In this document: in pieces, positions 43,591 to 52,739 of the stretch
How the letters are laid out: each line of letters begins with the position of its first letter
Numbering within the stretch: position 1 is the first letter of the stretch
NCBI GenBank assembly: GCA_028715725.1
Contig: JAQURG010000009.1
Span: 1-64,000, forward strand
Source of the DNA: Methylococcales bacterium
GTDB lineage: Bacteria > Pseudomonadota > Gammaproteobacteria > Methylococcales > Methylomonadaceae
Direction: 5' to 3'
Length of the DNA: 64,000 nt
Made by a program: the position numbers and the translations under genes
The notes under the pieces: model-generated
Database searches by the model: none
Told to the model about the DNA's origin: nothing
Seen by the model: only the letters and a program-made list of their open reading frames with translations

Positions 43591-45273
43591 ATGGCCTATG
43601 AGGCTTTACTTAAAACATTGCAAGAAAGAAATAAACTGTCTGTTTCGGAATTAAAAAAAGTTGAGCGGGTTCAAAAAACCGCAGTGGCGGAAAGTCTGCC
43701 TCAGCTATTGGTAAAGCTGGGACTCTGTTCAGAGCTTGATGTAGCGGATGCGTTTGTCGAATCGGGTCATTTTGAGAAGGTTAAATCGGATCAGTACCCG
43801 TTGGAAATGCAACTGCCCGAAAGCGTATCTTTACGTTTTTTAAAAAATTATCATGCCATTGGCTTAAATAATAGCGCGGATACCATCACTATTACGCTAA
43901 TGGACCCTGAAGATCAGTTTGTTATTGATGCTCTGAGATTGGCGACAGGTAAACAGATCATCCCCAAAGTAGGTTTGCTCTCCGAAATCGATGCGGCGTT
44001 AGCGGTGCAGTATGGAGAAGGGCAGACACAGGACAAACAGGCCGATGACCTGGCGATGGATGATCTGGGTGAAGAAGATCTGGAGCATTTGAAAGATCTG
44101 GCCAGTGAAGCCCCGGTTATTAAAATGGTCAATTTGATCATGCAACGGGCTATTGAAACCAGGGCATCAGACATACATATAGAACCCTTTGAGCAAGCTT
44201 TGAAAGTCAGGCTGCGCGTGGACGGCGTTTTGCAGGAGATTGATGCGCCCAACATAAAGTCAACAGCGGCAGTCATTTCGCGCATCAAGATCATGGCTAA
44301 ACTCAATATAGCCGAACGAAGATTGCCCCAGGATGGCCGTATTAAAATACAAATGCTAGGCAAAGAGCTGGATTTACGGGTATCAACCATTCCTACGATG
44401 TACGGCGAAAGCGTGGTTATCCGTTTGCTCGATAAGGAAAATACGGTTCTGGATTTTGCTGCACTGGGGTTTGCCGGCCGTCATCTGGAGCAGTTTACCG
44501 ATGTGTTAGCGCAGCCGCATGGCATTATTCTGATCACGGGTCCTACCGGCAGCGGTAAGTCAACAACAATGTATGCAGCATTAAAGCAGCTCAACACCTC
44601 GGAGCGAAAAATTATTACTGTTGAAGACCCCGTAGAATATCAGATGGAAGGGGTTAATCAGATTCAGGCAAAGCCCCAGATCGGATTGACTTTTGCGTCG
44701 GCGTTGCGATCTATTGTCCGCCAGGACCCGGACGTCATCATGATCGGTGAAATGCGGGATCTGGAAACAGCAAGAATTGCCGTGCAATCAGCACTAACGG
44801 GTCACTTGGTATTATCCACTCTGCATACCAATGATGCAGCGGGCGGCATCACGCGGTTGCTTGATATGGGGCTGGAGGAATATCTGCTGACCTCTACCGT
44901 CAACGGCATATTGGCACAACGTCTGGTAAGAAAATTATGTCCGGTTTGTAAAGAAGGCTATAAACCGCCGCCTGAGCTTGTTAAAGAACTTCGCTTGAAT
45001 CGATTTGCGCCTGAAAGCGAGATTGTTCTATACAAACCGGCCGGTTGTTCCGCCTGTGCGGGCATGGGTTATCGCGGGCGATTGGCTATTATTGAATTTT
45101 TGCCGATGACCGATCCTATCCGTAAATTAATTATGGCGCACGAGGAAGCAGGCGCTATTCAAAAATTGGCTATTGAAGAAGGCATGGAAACCCTTTATGA
45201 AAATGGCCTGGTTAAAGTGATACAGGGCATTACCACATTGGAAGAAGTATTGCGCGTCACGTCGGAAGCCTGA
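43591..45273 (+). CDS. gspE: Type II secretion ATPase GspE (PilB/GspE superfamily)
   Basis: A 560-residue secretion ATPase that powers pseudopilus assembly for type II secretion. An N-terminal domain (about 1-150) precedes the ATPase core. The core has Walker A GPTGSGKSTTMY near residue 319, an Asp box region ITVEDPVEYQ, Walker B VIMIGEMRDLETA and a His box LSTLHTNDA. A tetracysteine zinc element (CPVC and CSAC) near residues 450-490 is typical of GspE/PilB. AAAGGAAAATG gives a good ribosome-binding site. The next gene starts 2 bases after the stop. Other gsp genes are not in the window, so PilB is the main alternative. Confidence 0.88.
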   Translation: MAYEALLKTLQERNKLSVSELKKVERVQKTAVAESLPQLLVKLGLCSELDVADAFVESGHFEKVKSDQYPLEMQLPESVSLRFLKNYHAIGLNNSADTITITLMDPEDQFVIDALRLATGKQIIPKVGLLSEIDAALAVQYGEGQTQDKQADDLAMDDLGEEDLEHLKDLASEAPVIKMVNLIMQRAIETRASDIHIEPFEQALKVRLRVDGVLQEIDAPNIKSTAAVISRIKIMAKLNIAERRLPQDGRIKIQMLGKELDLRVSTIPTMYGESVVIRLLDKENTVLDFAALGFAGRHLEQFTDVLAQPHGIILITGPTGSGKSTTMYAALKQLNTSERKIITVEDPVEYQMEGVNQIQAKPQIGLTFASALRSIVRQDPDVIMIGEMRDLETARIAVQSALTGHLVLSTLHTNDAAGGITRLLDMGLEEYLLTSTVNGILAQRLVRKLCPVCKEGYKPPPELVKELRLNRFAPESEIVLYKPAGCSACAGMGYRGRLAIIEFLPMTDPIRKLIMAHEEAGAIQKLAIEEGMETLYENGLVKVIQGITTLEEVLRVTSEA

Positions 45274-45275
45274 AG

Positions 45276-46493
45276 ATGCCTTTATTTACCTATAAAGCCG
45301 TCAACAGCCTGGGTGAAACCGAAGAAGGACTTAGAGACGCGGTTGATGAACAACTCCTGATTGCAGCTTTGCAGTCGGAAGGTTTTATCCCTATTCGTGT
45401 AAAACCCGCCAGCAGCCGGTCTTTTCTCGGCCTGGGCCTGGGCACGAAACGATCAAAATTATCACGAAAAGACATTGCAATATTGACCGGCGAATTGGCG
45501 ACCTTATTGGATTCCGGTTTGCCTTTGGATAAATCATTGCTGATATTGATGGATTTGACTGAAGATAATGAACGGCTAAGCAAGCTGATTGGGCGTATAC
45601 TGGACAGAGTAAAAAGCGGCTCTTCATTAGCTGACGCGATGGAAAAGCAGACGGGTATTTTTACCAAATTTTACTTGAACATGATACGGGCAGGCGAGGC
45701 TGGCGGTAGCTTGGGTAATGTATTGACGCGCCTGGCCGATTATCTGGAACGATCTCAGGAGTTAAAAGATACTGTCAGTACGGCATTAATCTATCCTGTC
45801 ATCCTGCTGATAATGTCGTTGGCATCCCTGTTTGTGATGCTGACCTTTGTTGTCCCTCAGTTTACTGAGATGTTTGAAAGCGCGGGTAAGGCGCTGCCCG
45901 TATCAACCCGGATTGTTGTTGGCATGGCGGAATGGCTGCAAAGCTACTGGTGGGCGTTATTGGGCGGTATTATTTTCGTATCCGGCTATATGCGTTTCCA
46001 GTTAGCCGATCCAGTAAGAAAGAAAGTTTGGGACGCTCGTTTTCTGAAGCTGCCGCTGGCGGGAACCATTATTTTAAACAAGGAAACCGCCAACATCAGC
46101 CGCACCCTGGGAACCCTGTTGGGCAATGGCGTTTCAATATTGTCGGCGCTGGCTATCGTGCGGGAAACTGTCGACAACCTGGTATTAGCGGGCGCCATTC
46201 AGGAGGCCGAAGAGCAGTTAAAACAAGGTAAACATTTATCGGATGTTCTGCTGAAAAAGGGCCTTTTCCCTAAAATGGCCATGCAAATGGTTAAAATGGG
46301 CGAAGAAACGGGGCGCCTGGAAGAAATGCTGTTACGCGTGGCCACCATATATGACAAACAGCTCAGGGTAGCGATACAGCGAATGCTGGCGTTACTGGAG
46401 CCGGCCTTGATAATCACCTTGGGGCTGATGATCGCCGGCATTATTGTATCGATTTTACTGGCTATATTGAGCGTGAATGATTTGGCCTTTTAG
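45276..46493 (+). CDS. gspF: Type II secretion inner-membrane protein GspF
   Basis: A 405-residue polytopic inner-membrane platform protein of type II secretion (PilC/GspF family). It has three hydrophobic segments, around 170-195, 220-240 and 378-400. Two T2SSF repeats are visible, the first with ELATLLDSGLPLDKSL and the second with LGTLLGNGVSILSAL, each followed by a GE(A/E)xG type motif (IRAGEAGGSLG and KMGEETGRLEE). It follows gspE by 2 bases and should be co-translated. The N-terminal sequence PLFTYKAVNSLGE is typical. With only E and F present, the rest of the secretion system must be elsewhere. Confidence 0.9.
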   Translation: MPLFTYKAVNSLGETEEGLRDAVDEQLLIAALQSEGFIPIRVKPASSRSFLGLGLGTKRSKLSRKDIAILTGELATLLDSGLPLDKSLLILMDLTEDNERLSKLIGRILDRVKSGSSLADAMEKQTGIFTKFYLNMIRAGEAGGSLGNVLTRLADYLERSQELKDTVSTALIYPVILLIMSLASLFVMLTFVVPQFTEMFESAGKALPVSTRIVVGMAEWLQSYWWALLGGIIFVSGYMRFQLADPVRKKVWDARFLKLPLAGTIILNKETANISRTLGTLLGNGVSILSALAIVRETVDNLVLAGAIQEAEEQLKQGKHLSDVLLKKGLFPKMAMQMVKMGEETGRLEEMLLRVATIYDKQLRVAIQRMLALLEPALIITLGLMIAGIIVSILLAILSVNDLAF

Positions 46494-46778
46494 CTCAGGT
46501 AATCGTCGGGAATAAATGGCAAAACCCCGGCCTGATCTGTCGGCTGATATAATATACGGCCGCAACGCTTATTGTGAACTATCTGATTGTTCCTTGTAGC
46601 CGGTATTCTGATGCTCTCAACGGCCAAGTTAGTGATTGGCGCATCTATTTAGAAACTTTAAGAATACTTTAACAAAACGCTTTTAATATTGACTCCGCCC
46701 GATAGAAGCTATCGGGAGCGAATGGCCTGTTACGGCTTAATTCGAAATTTAATATATCCTAATTGCCGGATCAATATC

Positions 46779-47471
46779 ATGAAGCGTAACCACATTTTTA
46801 ACCGTGCCATAAATCCCACTTATCAGGAAGTCAACAGAAAAGTCGCTGTTCATGAAGCCGGGCATGCAGCGGCTATTTATTTCGGCAATAAACAAAAACG
46901 ACTGCCGCCGGTATTTTTTCAGATTTTTATAACGCCTGTTAATGATGGCTTGCAATCATCCCGGTTTTTAGGCAATCCTGATATTAAATATATCGCCAAT
47001 ATAGACGGAGGCCGCTTAATCCATACATTACCCTCCTCGATTGAAGAGGCGACCAGCGGTTTTTCTTCAGAACAGAAGATGGCTTATCAGCAAGCTTTTG
47101 AAGCTGATATGATCAATATCCTGGTTGGGCCTTTGGCGGAAGCAAAATATATTTCGCAGCGGGATGGGTTGCTGATTAACCCTCGTTTCACTTATTTAAA
47201 TGCCCTGTATTACTTTGGCGGCATTTCGGATATAGAGTGCATCAACGAGTATCTTAATTGTTTTCTTGCAAATTCAGAGCTTAGGCGGCAAAAAATTGCA
47301 GAGTTATTGTGGGCGGCGTTCAGCTTTATTAATGAAAGATCCAATTGGCGTGCGATTACAGCTCTGGCTGATCATATTGTACGGGAAGACAAAACCATCA
47401 TGGAGTGTAATGAAATTATCGGCGTTCTGGAAACCGCTAATCACGGGTCAGCTTTCCAGGCTTTGTTCTAG
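46779..47471 (+). CDS. Stand-alone M41-like zinc metalloprotease domain protein
   Basis: A 230-residue protein with a zinc-protease motif VAVHEAGHAAAIYF (His25, Glu26, His29) and a downstream helix MINILVGPLAEAKYI that resembles the region carrying the third metal ligand of FtsH-type (M41) proteases. There is no AAA domain and no membrane segment. I choose the ATG at 46779 because the 30 residues before it in the open frame do not look native. Similar stand-alone M41 proteins exist but have no established function. Neither neighbour is related. Confidence 0.65.
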   Translation: MKRNHIFNRAINPTYQEVNRKVAVHEAGHAAAIYFGNKQKRLPPVFFQIFITPVNDGLQSSRFLGNPDIKYIANIDGGRLIHTLPSSIEEATSGFSSEQKMAYQQAFEADMINILVGPLAEAKYISQRDGLLINPRFTYLNALYYFGGISDIECINEYLNCFLANSELRRQKIAELLWAAFSFINERSNWRAITALADHIVREDKTIMECNEIIGVLETANHGSAFQALF

Positions 47472-47555
47472 CAACAATGAGCCTTGCTTAAACTGTGTTT
47501 TCTTTTTTATCCTGTCAATCGCTGCGAAACAGGCGCGGATTTCACTGCAACTGCA

Positions 47556-48152
47556 TTAGCGAGTGCGTTGTTCGGGTCGTTTTATCACATCCCAGACTGA
47601 ACGCACATTGGATTCGGGTTCGGACAAGAGCAGGGTAAGCGCTATTTCTTCGATGGCTGCAAGTATGCAGATCACGGCAGCCATCCGAAACGGCCATACC
47701 GGGCCACCCAGAAACAGCACATATAAGGTAAGGCCCATCGATGCGGCAGCCAGTTTTACTCCCCAGGTATGATAGCTGGTAAATTGGCCGAATTTGCTAA
47801 AGCCGGCAGCAGCCGGCAATAGACAGCTTGCTACAATCAGGCCGACAAAAAAAAGCTCTCTGTGGACGATATCCGGCCATAGCCACCAGCAAGCGGCAGC
47901 GATGGTCAGATAGGTGATTACATCCGCCCAGCTGTCAAGCGTGGCGCCAAACTGGGTGATCTGTCCGGTTAACCGTGCAACCAGTCCATCCAGTAAATCA
48001 GTTAAAAAGGCGATGGCTAACAGACCCATAAAATCAACTCCATAGCCATGCCATGCCAGCCATAACAAGCCTGGAGCGGCGACAAACCGGAACCCTGTCA
48101 GCAAATTGGGTAAGGTTAATCTGGACTGTTCAGTGTTCTGTTTGCTGTTCAT
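47556..48152 (-). CDS. CDP-alcohol phosphatidyltransferase
   Basis: A 198-residue integral membrane transferase that moves an alcohol onto a CDP-lipid. The family signature is complete: DLLDGLVARLTG, then QITQFGATLDSWAD. This fits D-x2-DG-x2-AR-x8-G-x3-D-x3-D. Five or so membrane segments follow. It resembles PgsA-like enzymes that make phosphatidylglycerophosphate, but the acceptor cannot be told. It overlaps the EEP-family gene by 4 bases and belongs to a three-gene CDP-lipid cluster with a CDP-archaeol-synthase-like gene. Confidence 0.85.
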   Translation of the reverse strand: MNSKQNTEQSRLTLPNLLTGFRFVAAPGLLWLAWHGYGVDFMGLLAIAFLTDLLDGLVARLTGQITQFGATLDSWADVITYLTIAAACWWLWPDIVHRELFFVGLIVASCLLPAAAGFSKFGQFTSYHTWGVKLAAASMGLTLYVLFLGGPVWPFRMAAVICILAAIEEIALTLLLSEPESNVRSVWDVIKRPEQRTR

Positions 48153-48901
48153 AAGGTGAATGTAGCGGCAAGAGGCGCATGATCAGAAAGCATGTGCCAG
48201 GGTGAATGAGCCAGCCTGTCGCACGATACCGGGATCAGGCCGCGATAATAGATACGGTCCATTTGCAAAAAAGGCAACCAGGCAGGAAATGTACGCGCAT
48301 AATAGCCATGAGCTTGCCGAAAAGCCTCCTTCAAATCCAGATGGTCATGAAAAAGCCGACTGGCTTGCCTCTGCCAATCGTTAAAATCGCCGGCAATAAT
48401 CAGGGGCGTATCGTGCGGCACATGACTGTCGATACGGTCACATAGTTTTCCTATTTGCTGTCGGCGCTCTTTACCCATCAATCCAAAATGAATACAAACG
48501 ATATGCACATCCTTGTTGCTTCTGGGCAGATGAATAACGCCATGCAGAAGACTGCGGCTGGCCCAGGGGAATGGGGATACATTGATATTCTCCCAGCTTT
48601 CAAAAGGATATTTGCTTAAAATCGCATTACCATGATGGCCGGCATCATAAATGGCATTTTTGCCGTATGCGTAAAACGGCCATACGCCTTCGGCAATAAA
48701 CTCAAATTGTGAGCGATCAGGCCAATCCTCAACTCTTTCTTGATGGCGAAGATGCTTGCCTTGCATCTCTTGTAAAAACAGTAAATCGGCATCAGCCTCT
48801 ATTAACGCTTCCCGAATCTGATGCAAAACAAAGTTCCGATTGCCCACGTTAAAACCTTTGTGGATATTGTAGGTTAATACCCGCAACCCTTCCTCTTTCA
48901 T
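48149..48901 (-). CDS. Endonuclease/exonuclease/phosphatase (EEP) family protein
   Basis: A 250-residue EEP-superfamily metal-dependent hydrolase, in the group that includes E. coli YbhP. Key motifs are VLTYNIHKGFN (metal-binding Asn), FLQEMQGKH (Glu), IVCIHFGLMG, IIAGDFNDWQ (Asp/Asn) and LSDHAPL (Asp/His). In E. coli ybhP lies beside cardiolipin synthase ybhO (clsB). Here it lies between two phospholipid genes, suggesting a lipid-linked role, possibly a phosphodiester hydrolysis step. That role is inferred from context. The protein could instead be a nuclease. Confidence 0.82.
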   Translation of the reverse strand: MKEEGLRVLTYNIHKGFNVGNRNFVLHQIREALIEADADLLFLQEMQGKHLRHQERVEDWPDRSQFEFIAEGVWPFYAYGKNAIYDAGHHGNAILSKYPFESWENINVSPFPWASRSLLHGVIHLPRSNKDVHIVCIHFGLMGKERRQQIGKLCDRIDSHVPHDTPLIIAGDFNDWQRQASRLFHDHLDLKEAFRQAHGYYARTFPAWLPFLQMDRIYYRGLIPVSCDRLAHSPWHMLSDHAPLAATFTL

Positions 48902-48941
48902 AAATACCTTGAGTGTCTGTGGAGTTATAAACCTTTTCTAT

Positions 48942-49445
48942 CTAATAAGGCTGATTTCGAATATGCAACCTGTAAAGAACCGGCGATATAAACTCCTCAA
49001 TTAAGAAAAAAAGCCCAACAATTATCATAATGTCAATCGGGTTTAGTGCTAGCGAATCTTTCAACAGCCATAATGGCAATAATGATTCAGGCACTGTATC
49101 AAGGCCTCGCGCCCGGCTGCTTTCAGTACGCATCAACCGGCGTTTGATAAAGCTTGACAGTAAATCCCCAACCATTGCCAGCGCACCCAGCAAGGCGCCT
49201 GTCATAGGTTCTACCCCTAAGAAAACAGCCGCAGCTGTCGAAAAAAAAACGGCTGAACACACTCCTCGCCAGGTTTTCGCCTTTCCCAGCAAGCGCTGGC
49301 CATCACTCAAACTAAGTCCTTTATCCACCGGCCATGAGTACCGGCTGCCCATGATTTTATTAATAATGACCGGCGTGCCATTGGCAATAACAAGTAATAT
49401 TAATATTTTAAAAATACAATACCAGTATGTCGACAGTAAAGGCAT
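48942..49445 (-). CDS. CDP-archaeol synthase-like protein (CarS/DUF46)
   Basis: A 167-residue membrane protein with about five hydrophobic segments and the motif GKAKTWRGVCSA followed by GALAMVGDLLSSFIKRRL, which match CDP-archaeol synthase/CdsA-like proteins. The family activates a lipid phosphate with CTP. In bacteria such short CarS-like homologues are found, but their substrate is not known. It is the first gene of the cluster, 40 bases upstream of the EEP gene. The organism's main CDP-diacylglycerol synthase CdsA would be a separate gene outside this window. Confidence 0.75.
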   Translation of the reverse strand: MPLLSTYWYCIFKILILLVIANGTPVIINKIMGSRYSWPVDKGLSLSDGQRLLGKAKTWRGVCSAVFFSTAAAVFLGVEPMTGALLGALAMVGDLLSSFIKRRLMRTESSRARGLDTVPESLLPLWLLKDSLALNPIDIMIIVGLFFLIEEFISPVLYRLHIRNQPY

Positions 49446-49774
49446 ACTCTTATCTCTTTATTCAGTTACTAAGGATAATAAAGCCAGAATTTTCTCTAAA
49501 CACATATTCGGTTAACTTGTTTCCTACAAATATTGGCACATAAAAGCCATACCGTAAATGAATTAATAAATTATTGGCAGCCGGCTATAATGTCGATGCC
49601 GTCATTTAAGATGGCCCAAAAATAATAGATATAGGCACTCTCTTTCAGACCGGTAATAAGCTGTGCATTACGATTATCTTGAATATCACAGTATACTAAT
49701 ATAGCTCCTGCCACGTCCTGATGACTAATAAAAACAAACATTCAACCAGGGGCGAGTCTACCTGAGGAGGAGTT
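49446..49774. other. Intergenic region before the multicopper-oxidase stub
   Basis: About 330 AT-rich bases with no convincing gene. It must hold the promoter of the minus-strand CDP-lipid cluster, which diverges here, and of the Tat-signal gene. Confidence 0.45.
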
Positions 49775-50014
49775 ATGTCTGATCTTAAAAATTATTCCCG
49801 CCGTCGTTTTCTGGCTCAATCAGGCTTAGGTCTGGCTGCTTTTGCGGGTGTCCCGGGCTTTCTGCAAGCTATGGAAGGCAGCATGCATGGCTTCCAGAAA
49901 CTGACGCCTAACAAGGCGTCACCCGATTTTAAACCCGATGTCGAATTTGATCTGTTTTGCCGGTCAAGCCCTGCGTCAATTCTACCCGGCCAGCAGACAA
50001 TGGTGCAACAATAG
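49775..50014 (+). pseudogene. Tat-exported multicopper oxidase, truncated after the N-terminus
   Basis: A 79-residue ORF with a twin-arginine signal (YSRRRFLAQSGLGLAAFAG). Mature sequence follows, ending FKPDVEFDLFCRSSPASILPG, which resembles the first beta-strand of multicopper oxidases. The frame then stops at 50014, where several hundred residues should follow. No continuation is clear in the other frames. An excellent ribosome-binding site (GAGGAGG) lies 5 bases before the ATG. It is most likely the remains of an exported copper enzyme; a genuine short exported protein is possible. Confidence 0.55.
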
Positions 50015-50157
50015 GCCGCCTTATTAAAAAAGGCCCGAAATATCGCATACCTTTTTTGAATCCATTGATGCCGGATATTTATGTATACAGTCTATAAATA
50101 ACCGGGAAGATTTATTCTTCCAAAATTTTACCCTGCGATTTAAACTCTGAGGCAGCA

Positions 50158-50517
50158 TTGAAAAAAACAAAATCACAACGCAAAGCCGGTTCCGGAAGCA
50201 AAGGATCGGTAATGGACAGTTTTTGCGCCTGGGATGGCGATATCCTGGTGCTTAATATACTAGGCACACCCAGCGCAAAACACGATGCCATCGGCAAGCC
50301 TAAAGGCCATCAGCTCAAAGTGAGCGTTACCGCCCCGCCGGTAGGCGGAAGAGCAACGGATCACATGGTTCGGTTCCTGGCAAAAGAATTCGGCGTGACA
50401 GCCAATGATGTTGAGGTTGTATTTGGCCGATTCAATATCAATAAACAACTGCGCATCAAGTCGCCCAGAAATCTACCTTCAGTGGTCAGCAAACAGTTAT
50501 CCCAAGCAGTCGGCTAA
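50158..50517 (+). CDS. DUF167 (YggU) family protein
   Basis: A protein of 101 to 119 residues belonging to the conserved YggU/DUF167 family, of unknown function. The core is LKVSVTAPPVGGRATDHMVRFLAKEFGV, split as LKVSVTAPPVGGRATD and HMVRFLAKEFGV, with NKQLRIKSP at the C-terminus. The TTG at 50158 has a GAGG box 5 bases upstream. The ATG at 50212 would also give a complete domain, so the start is uncertain. There is no operon partner. The family is often near yggS/yggT in enterics, which are not seen here. Confidence 0.85.
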   Translation: MKKTKSQRKAGSGSKGSVMDSFCAWDGDILVLNILGTPSAKHDAIGKPKGHQLKVSVTAPPVGGRATDHMVRFLAKEFGVTANDVEVVFGRFNINKQLRIKSPRNLPSVVSKQLSQAVG

Positions 50518-50710
50518 ACATACGATCCGTAAAATACCGGGCGATGGCGTATCGCGCAATAGAATCAATGAAGAAGTTCACATTTATGTGTTTCAGCCAT
50601 CCCTGATGACGTGCTTTCTACGATAGCTCCTGATCTTCAGATTGGGAGCTATCGTAGCTGTTGTTTCTATCCGGGCATTTGTCGCGGCGACTTGCTACCC
50701 AGCGTGTAAC

Positions 50711-52258
50711 TTATAGCTGGCGCATAAACGCCACAAGATCTTGCTTCTCCTGTGCATTAAGTTTGAGTTGCAGGACGATGTTGAAGAACTCCACGGTATC
50801 TTCCAGCGTCAGTGCACGGCCGTCATGCAAATAAGGCGGGGAGTCCTTGATGCCTCGCAGCGTGAAGGTCTTGATTGCGCCATCGCCCGGCTCGTCCTTC
50901 AGGAAACGCTCAAGATGCAAGTCATGCATTTGGTGGTCGAGATAGGCCGGCGGCATATGGCAGTTTGAGCATTGCCCTTTGCCGAAGAAGACTTTTTCGC
51001 CGCGCGCCTCGCTTTCGGTAGCTTTGGCCAGATCGAGTTTACCGGTGGCCGGGTCGAGCTTGGGCGCGGGAGGGAAGTCGAGCATGTTCTGCAATTGCGC
51101 CATATGGCTGACCTGGATGCGGTCCAGGACATTCATGCCCTTCTTCATTGCATGAATCGGGTCGCCGTTGAAATAGGCGGTGCGCTGTTCAAACTCGGTA
51201 AAGTCCTCGATCGAACGAAGGCTGCGCTTGGAACTGTGAATCTGCTGGTTGAACACGCCTCTAAGGCTCGTCGTGTCAAGCCGGAAACGGCGTTCCTGCG
51301 GCCTGATGTCGGGACTCAAGTGGAACTGCCCGGTGGTATGGCCGTTAATATGGCAATCAAAACAAGTGACCCCGAGGCTGGGGTCTTTACTTTTGCGGTC
51401 GTCGGTCGGGTTAAATTCCTCTTGAGGGAATGGCGTCAGCAACAGCCTTAACCCGTCGAGTTGCACCGGCGTCAGTATATCCTTGAACAAGCGGTAGTAA
51501 TTGTTGATCGAGACAACTTCGCCTCGCGACACATCGCCCAGCTCGGGCCGATTGTTCAGGAATATCGCCGGCGGAAACTCCGGCAGAAAGGCTTCAGGCA
51601 GATCGAAATCCACGTCAAAACGCTCCAGCCGCGGGAACATGTCGATCTGCATTTTGGGGAACACCTGGCCGCCATTCGCTTGCAACGGGTGAGGCAGCGA
51701 AGGATAAGGAAATATTCCCTGTTTCTTTATATCTTCCGGACTCATCCCGGCAAGTTCATCCCAGGTTACCCCACTGGATAATCGGGCCGTAGGACCTACC
51801 GCCAAGGGCTTGCCTCGAGACATGGCCACATTCGGGTCGAGCTTGGCCGTAAGGTTATAGCGCTGTTCCAATAACTCTTTCTGCGCCGCCATTACCTTGG
51901 TTTTACCCGCAATCTCTTTTTTCATGATGTCTTCGGGCTTTTGAAATGGCTGGTCCGCATTTAAAGGATCGCGATAGAAATCAAAGCCCGATATTTTGCC
52001 TTCCTTCGGCTGGTCATTGAAAGCCGGCGATGAGGGCGAGGCGCTCTGTGCTTTGAACAGATCTGAGCGGTCATGCTCGTTCTTCTTCTGCTCGGGCCTT
52101 TCGCTACGGACGCTACGCGGTGTTTGCGCGTCGGCGACAGCGTCGTTAACACGCTTGCCCGATGTTTCGGCAAACGCGGCTATAGAAGTGCCTAAAAATA
52201 TGCCGAATGCTATTTTTGCCATTTTTTTAAGACAGGCAAATGATGGGTTAGCTGTCAT
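50711..52258 (-). CDS. Di-heme cytochrome c, cytochrome c peroxidase-like
   Basis: A protein of about 515 residues with a signal peptide (MAKIAFGIFLGTSIAAFA) and two CxxCH heme c sites, CFDCHINGH and CSNCHMPPAYLDH. The C-terminal sequence SPPYLHDGRALTLEDTVEFF is typical of the di-heme peroxidase/MauG group. It would sit in the periplasm as an electron-transfer or peroxidase enzyme. The first ~150 mature residues are low in known motifs. The start at 52258 (MTANPSFACLKK) is preferred over the upstream ATG. The ORF overlaps the start of the upstream DUF2892 gene by a few bases. Confidence 0.82.
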   Translation of the reverse strand: MTANPSFACLKKMAKIAFGIFLGTSIAAFAETSGKRVNDAVADAQTPRSVRSERPEQKKNEHDRSDLFKAQSASPSSPAFNDQPKEGKISGFDFYRDPLNADQPFQKPEDIMKKEIAGKTKVMAAQKELLEQRYNLTAKLDPNVAMSRGKPLAVGPTARLSSGVTWDELAGMSPEDIKKQGIFPYPSLPHPLQANGGQVFPKMQIDMFPRLERFDVDFDLPEAFLPEFPPAIFLNNRPELGDVSRGEVVSINNYYRLFKDILTPVQLDGLRLLLTPFPQEEFNPTDDRKSKDPSLGVTCFDCHINGHTTGQFHLSPDIRPQERRFRLDTTSLRGVFNQQIHSSKRSLRSIEDFTEFEQRTAYFNGDPIHAMKKGMNVLDRIQVSHMAQLQNMLDFPPAPKLDPATGKLDLAKATESEARGEKVFFGKGQCSNCHMPPAYLDHQMHDLHLERFLKDEPGDGAIKTFTLRGIKDSPPYLHDGRALTLEDTVEFFNIVLQLKLNAQEKQDLVAFMRQL

Positions 52259-52691
52259 GATTATGTCCTTTATTTGACTTAAGATAGCCTTCGAAGTCGC
52301 CACGCAGCGCTTTCAGGGTGTATTTTTCGCGGTCGATTTCGCCCTGCGTCCTGATGCCGAGCCTGCGGAATATCGAAACCGGCGGGCACCAGCCTTGCAG
52401 GGCGTGTTGCAACAAAAAAGCCGCGACCCCTGTGGATAACCACATCCACTTGCGGTTGTGCAACTTCGACAAGGCCAGGCTCAGTAAGGCAACGCTGGCA
52501 GCATTAGTTTCCAGCGCCCGCTCTATATCCCATTCCCTGTCCAGTTCAGCAATGCGGCGGGTTAATGTATCCCGGCTTGCGCCGGTATAGCGCCGTAGTG
52601 TTATATCGGTCTCGGCGTCAATGCGCTCGTTAATGTCGGGAAGCGTATGCCGCCGGACCCGGTCCGGTTCTTGAGAGAGTGATGTTGACAT
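52248..52691 (-). CDS. DUF2892 (YgaP-like) domain protein
   Basis: A 147-residue protein with an N-terminal charged, helical region and a C-terminal hydrophobic part that matches the YgaP-like transmembrane region (DUF2892), with WMWLSTGVAAFLLQHALQGWCPP. The hydrophobic stretch probably forms one or two membrane helices. Its 3' end overlaps the di-heme cytochrome gene's start by about 11 bases, so both should be co-transcribed. Function is unknown. Confidence 0.75.
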   Translation of the reverse strand: MSTSLSQEPDRVRRHTLPDINERIDAETDITLRRYTGASRDTLTRRIAELDREWDIERALETNAASVALLSLALSKLHNRKWMWLSTGVAAFLLQHALQGWCPPVSIFRRLGIRTQGEIDREKYTLKALRGDFEGYLKSNKGHNHDS

Positions 52692-52739
52692 GATTTATCT
52701 CCTCTTCTGTCAGAAGTTTCATTAAGGGTTGTCGTACAG

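Noticed and set aside
52430-52450. DnaA-box-like TGTGGATAA
   Set aside because: It lies inside the DUF2892 coding sequence with no hairpin or repeat context, so a chance match is likely.
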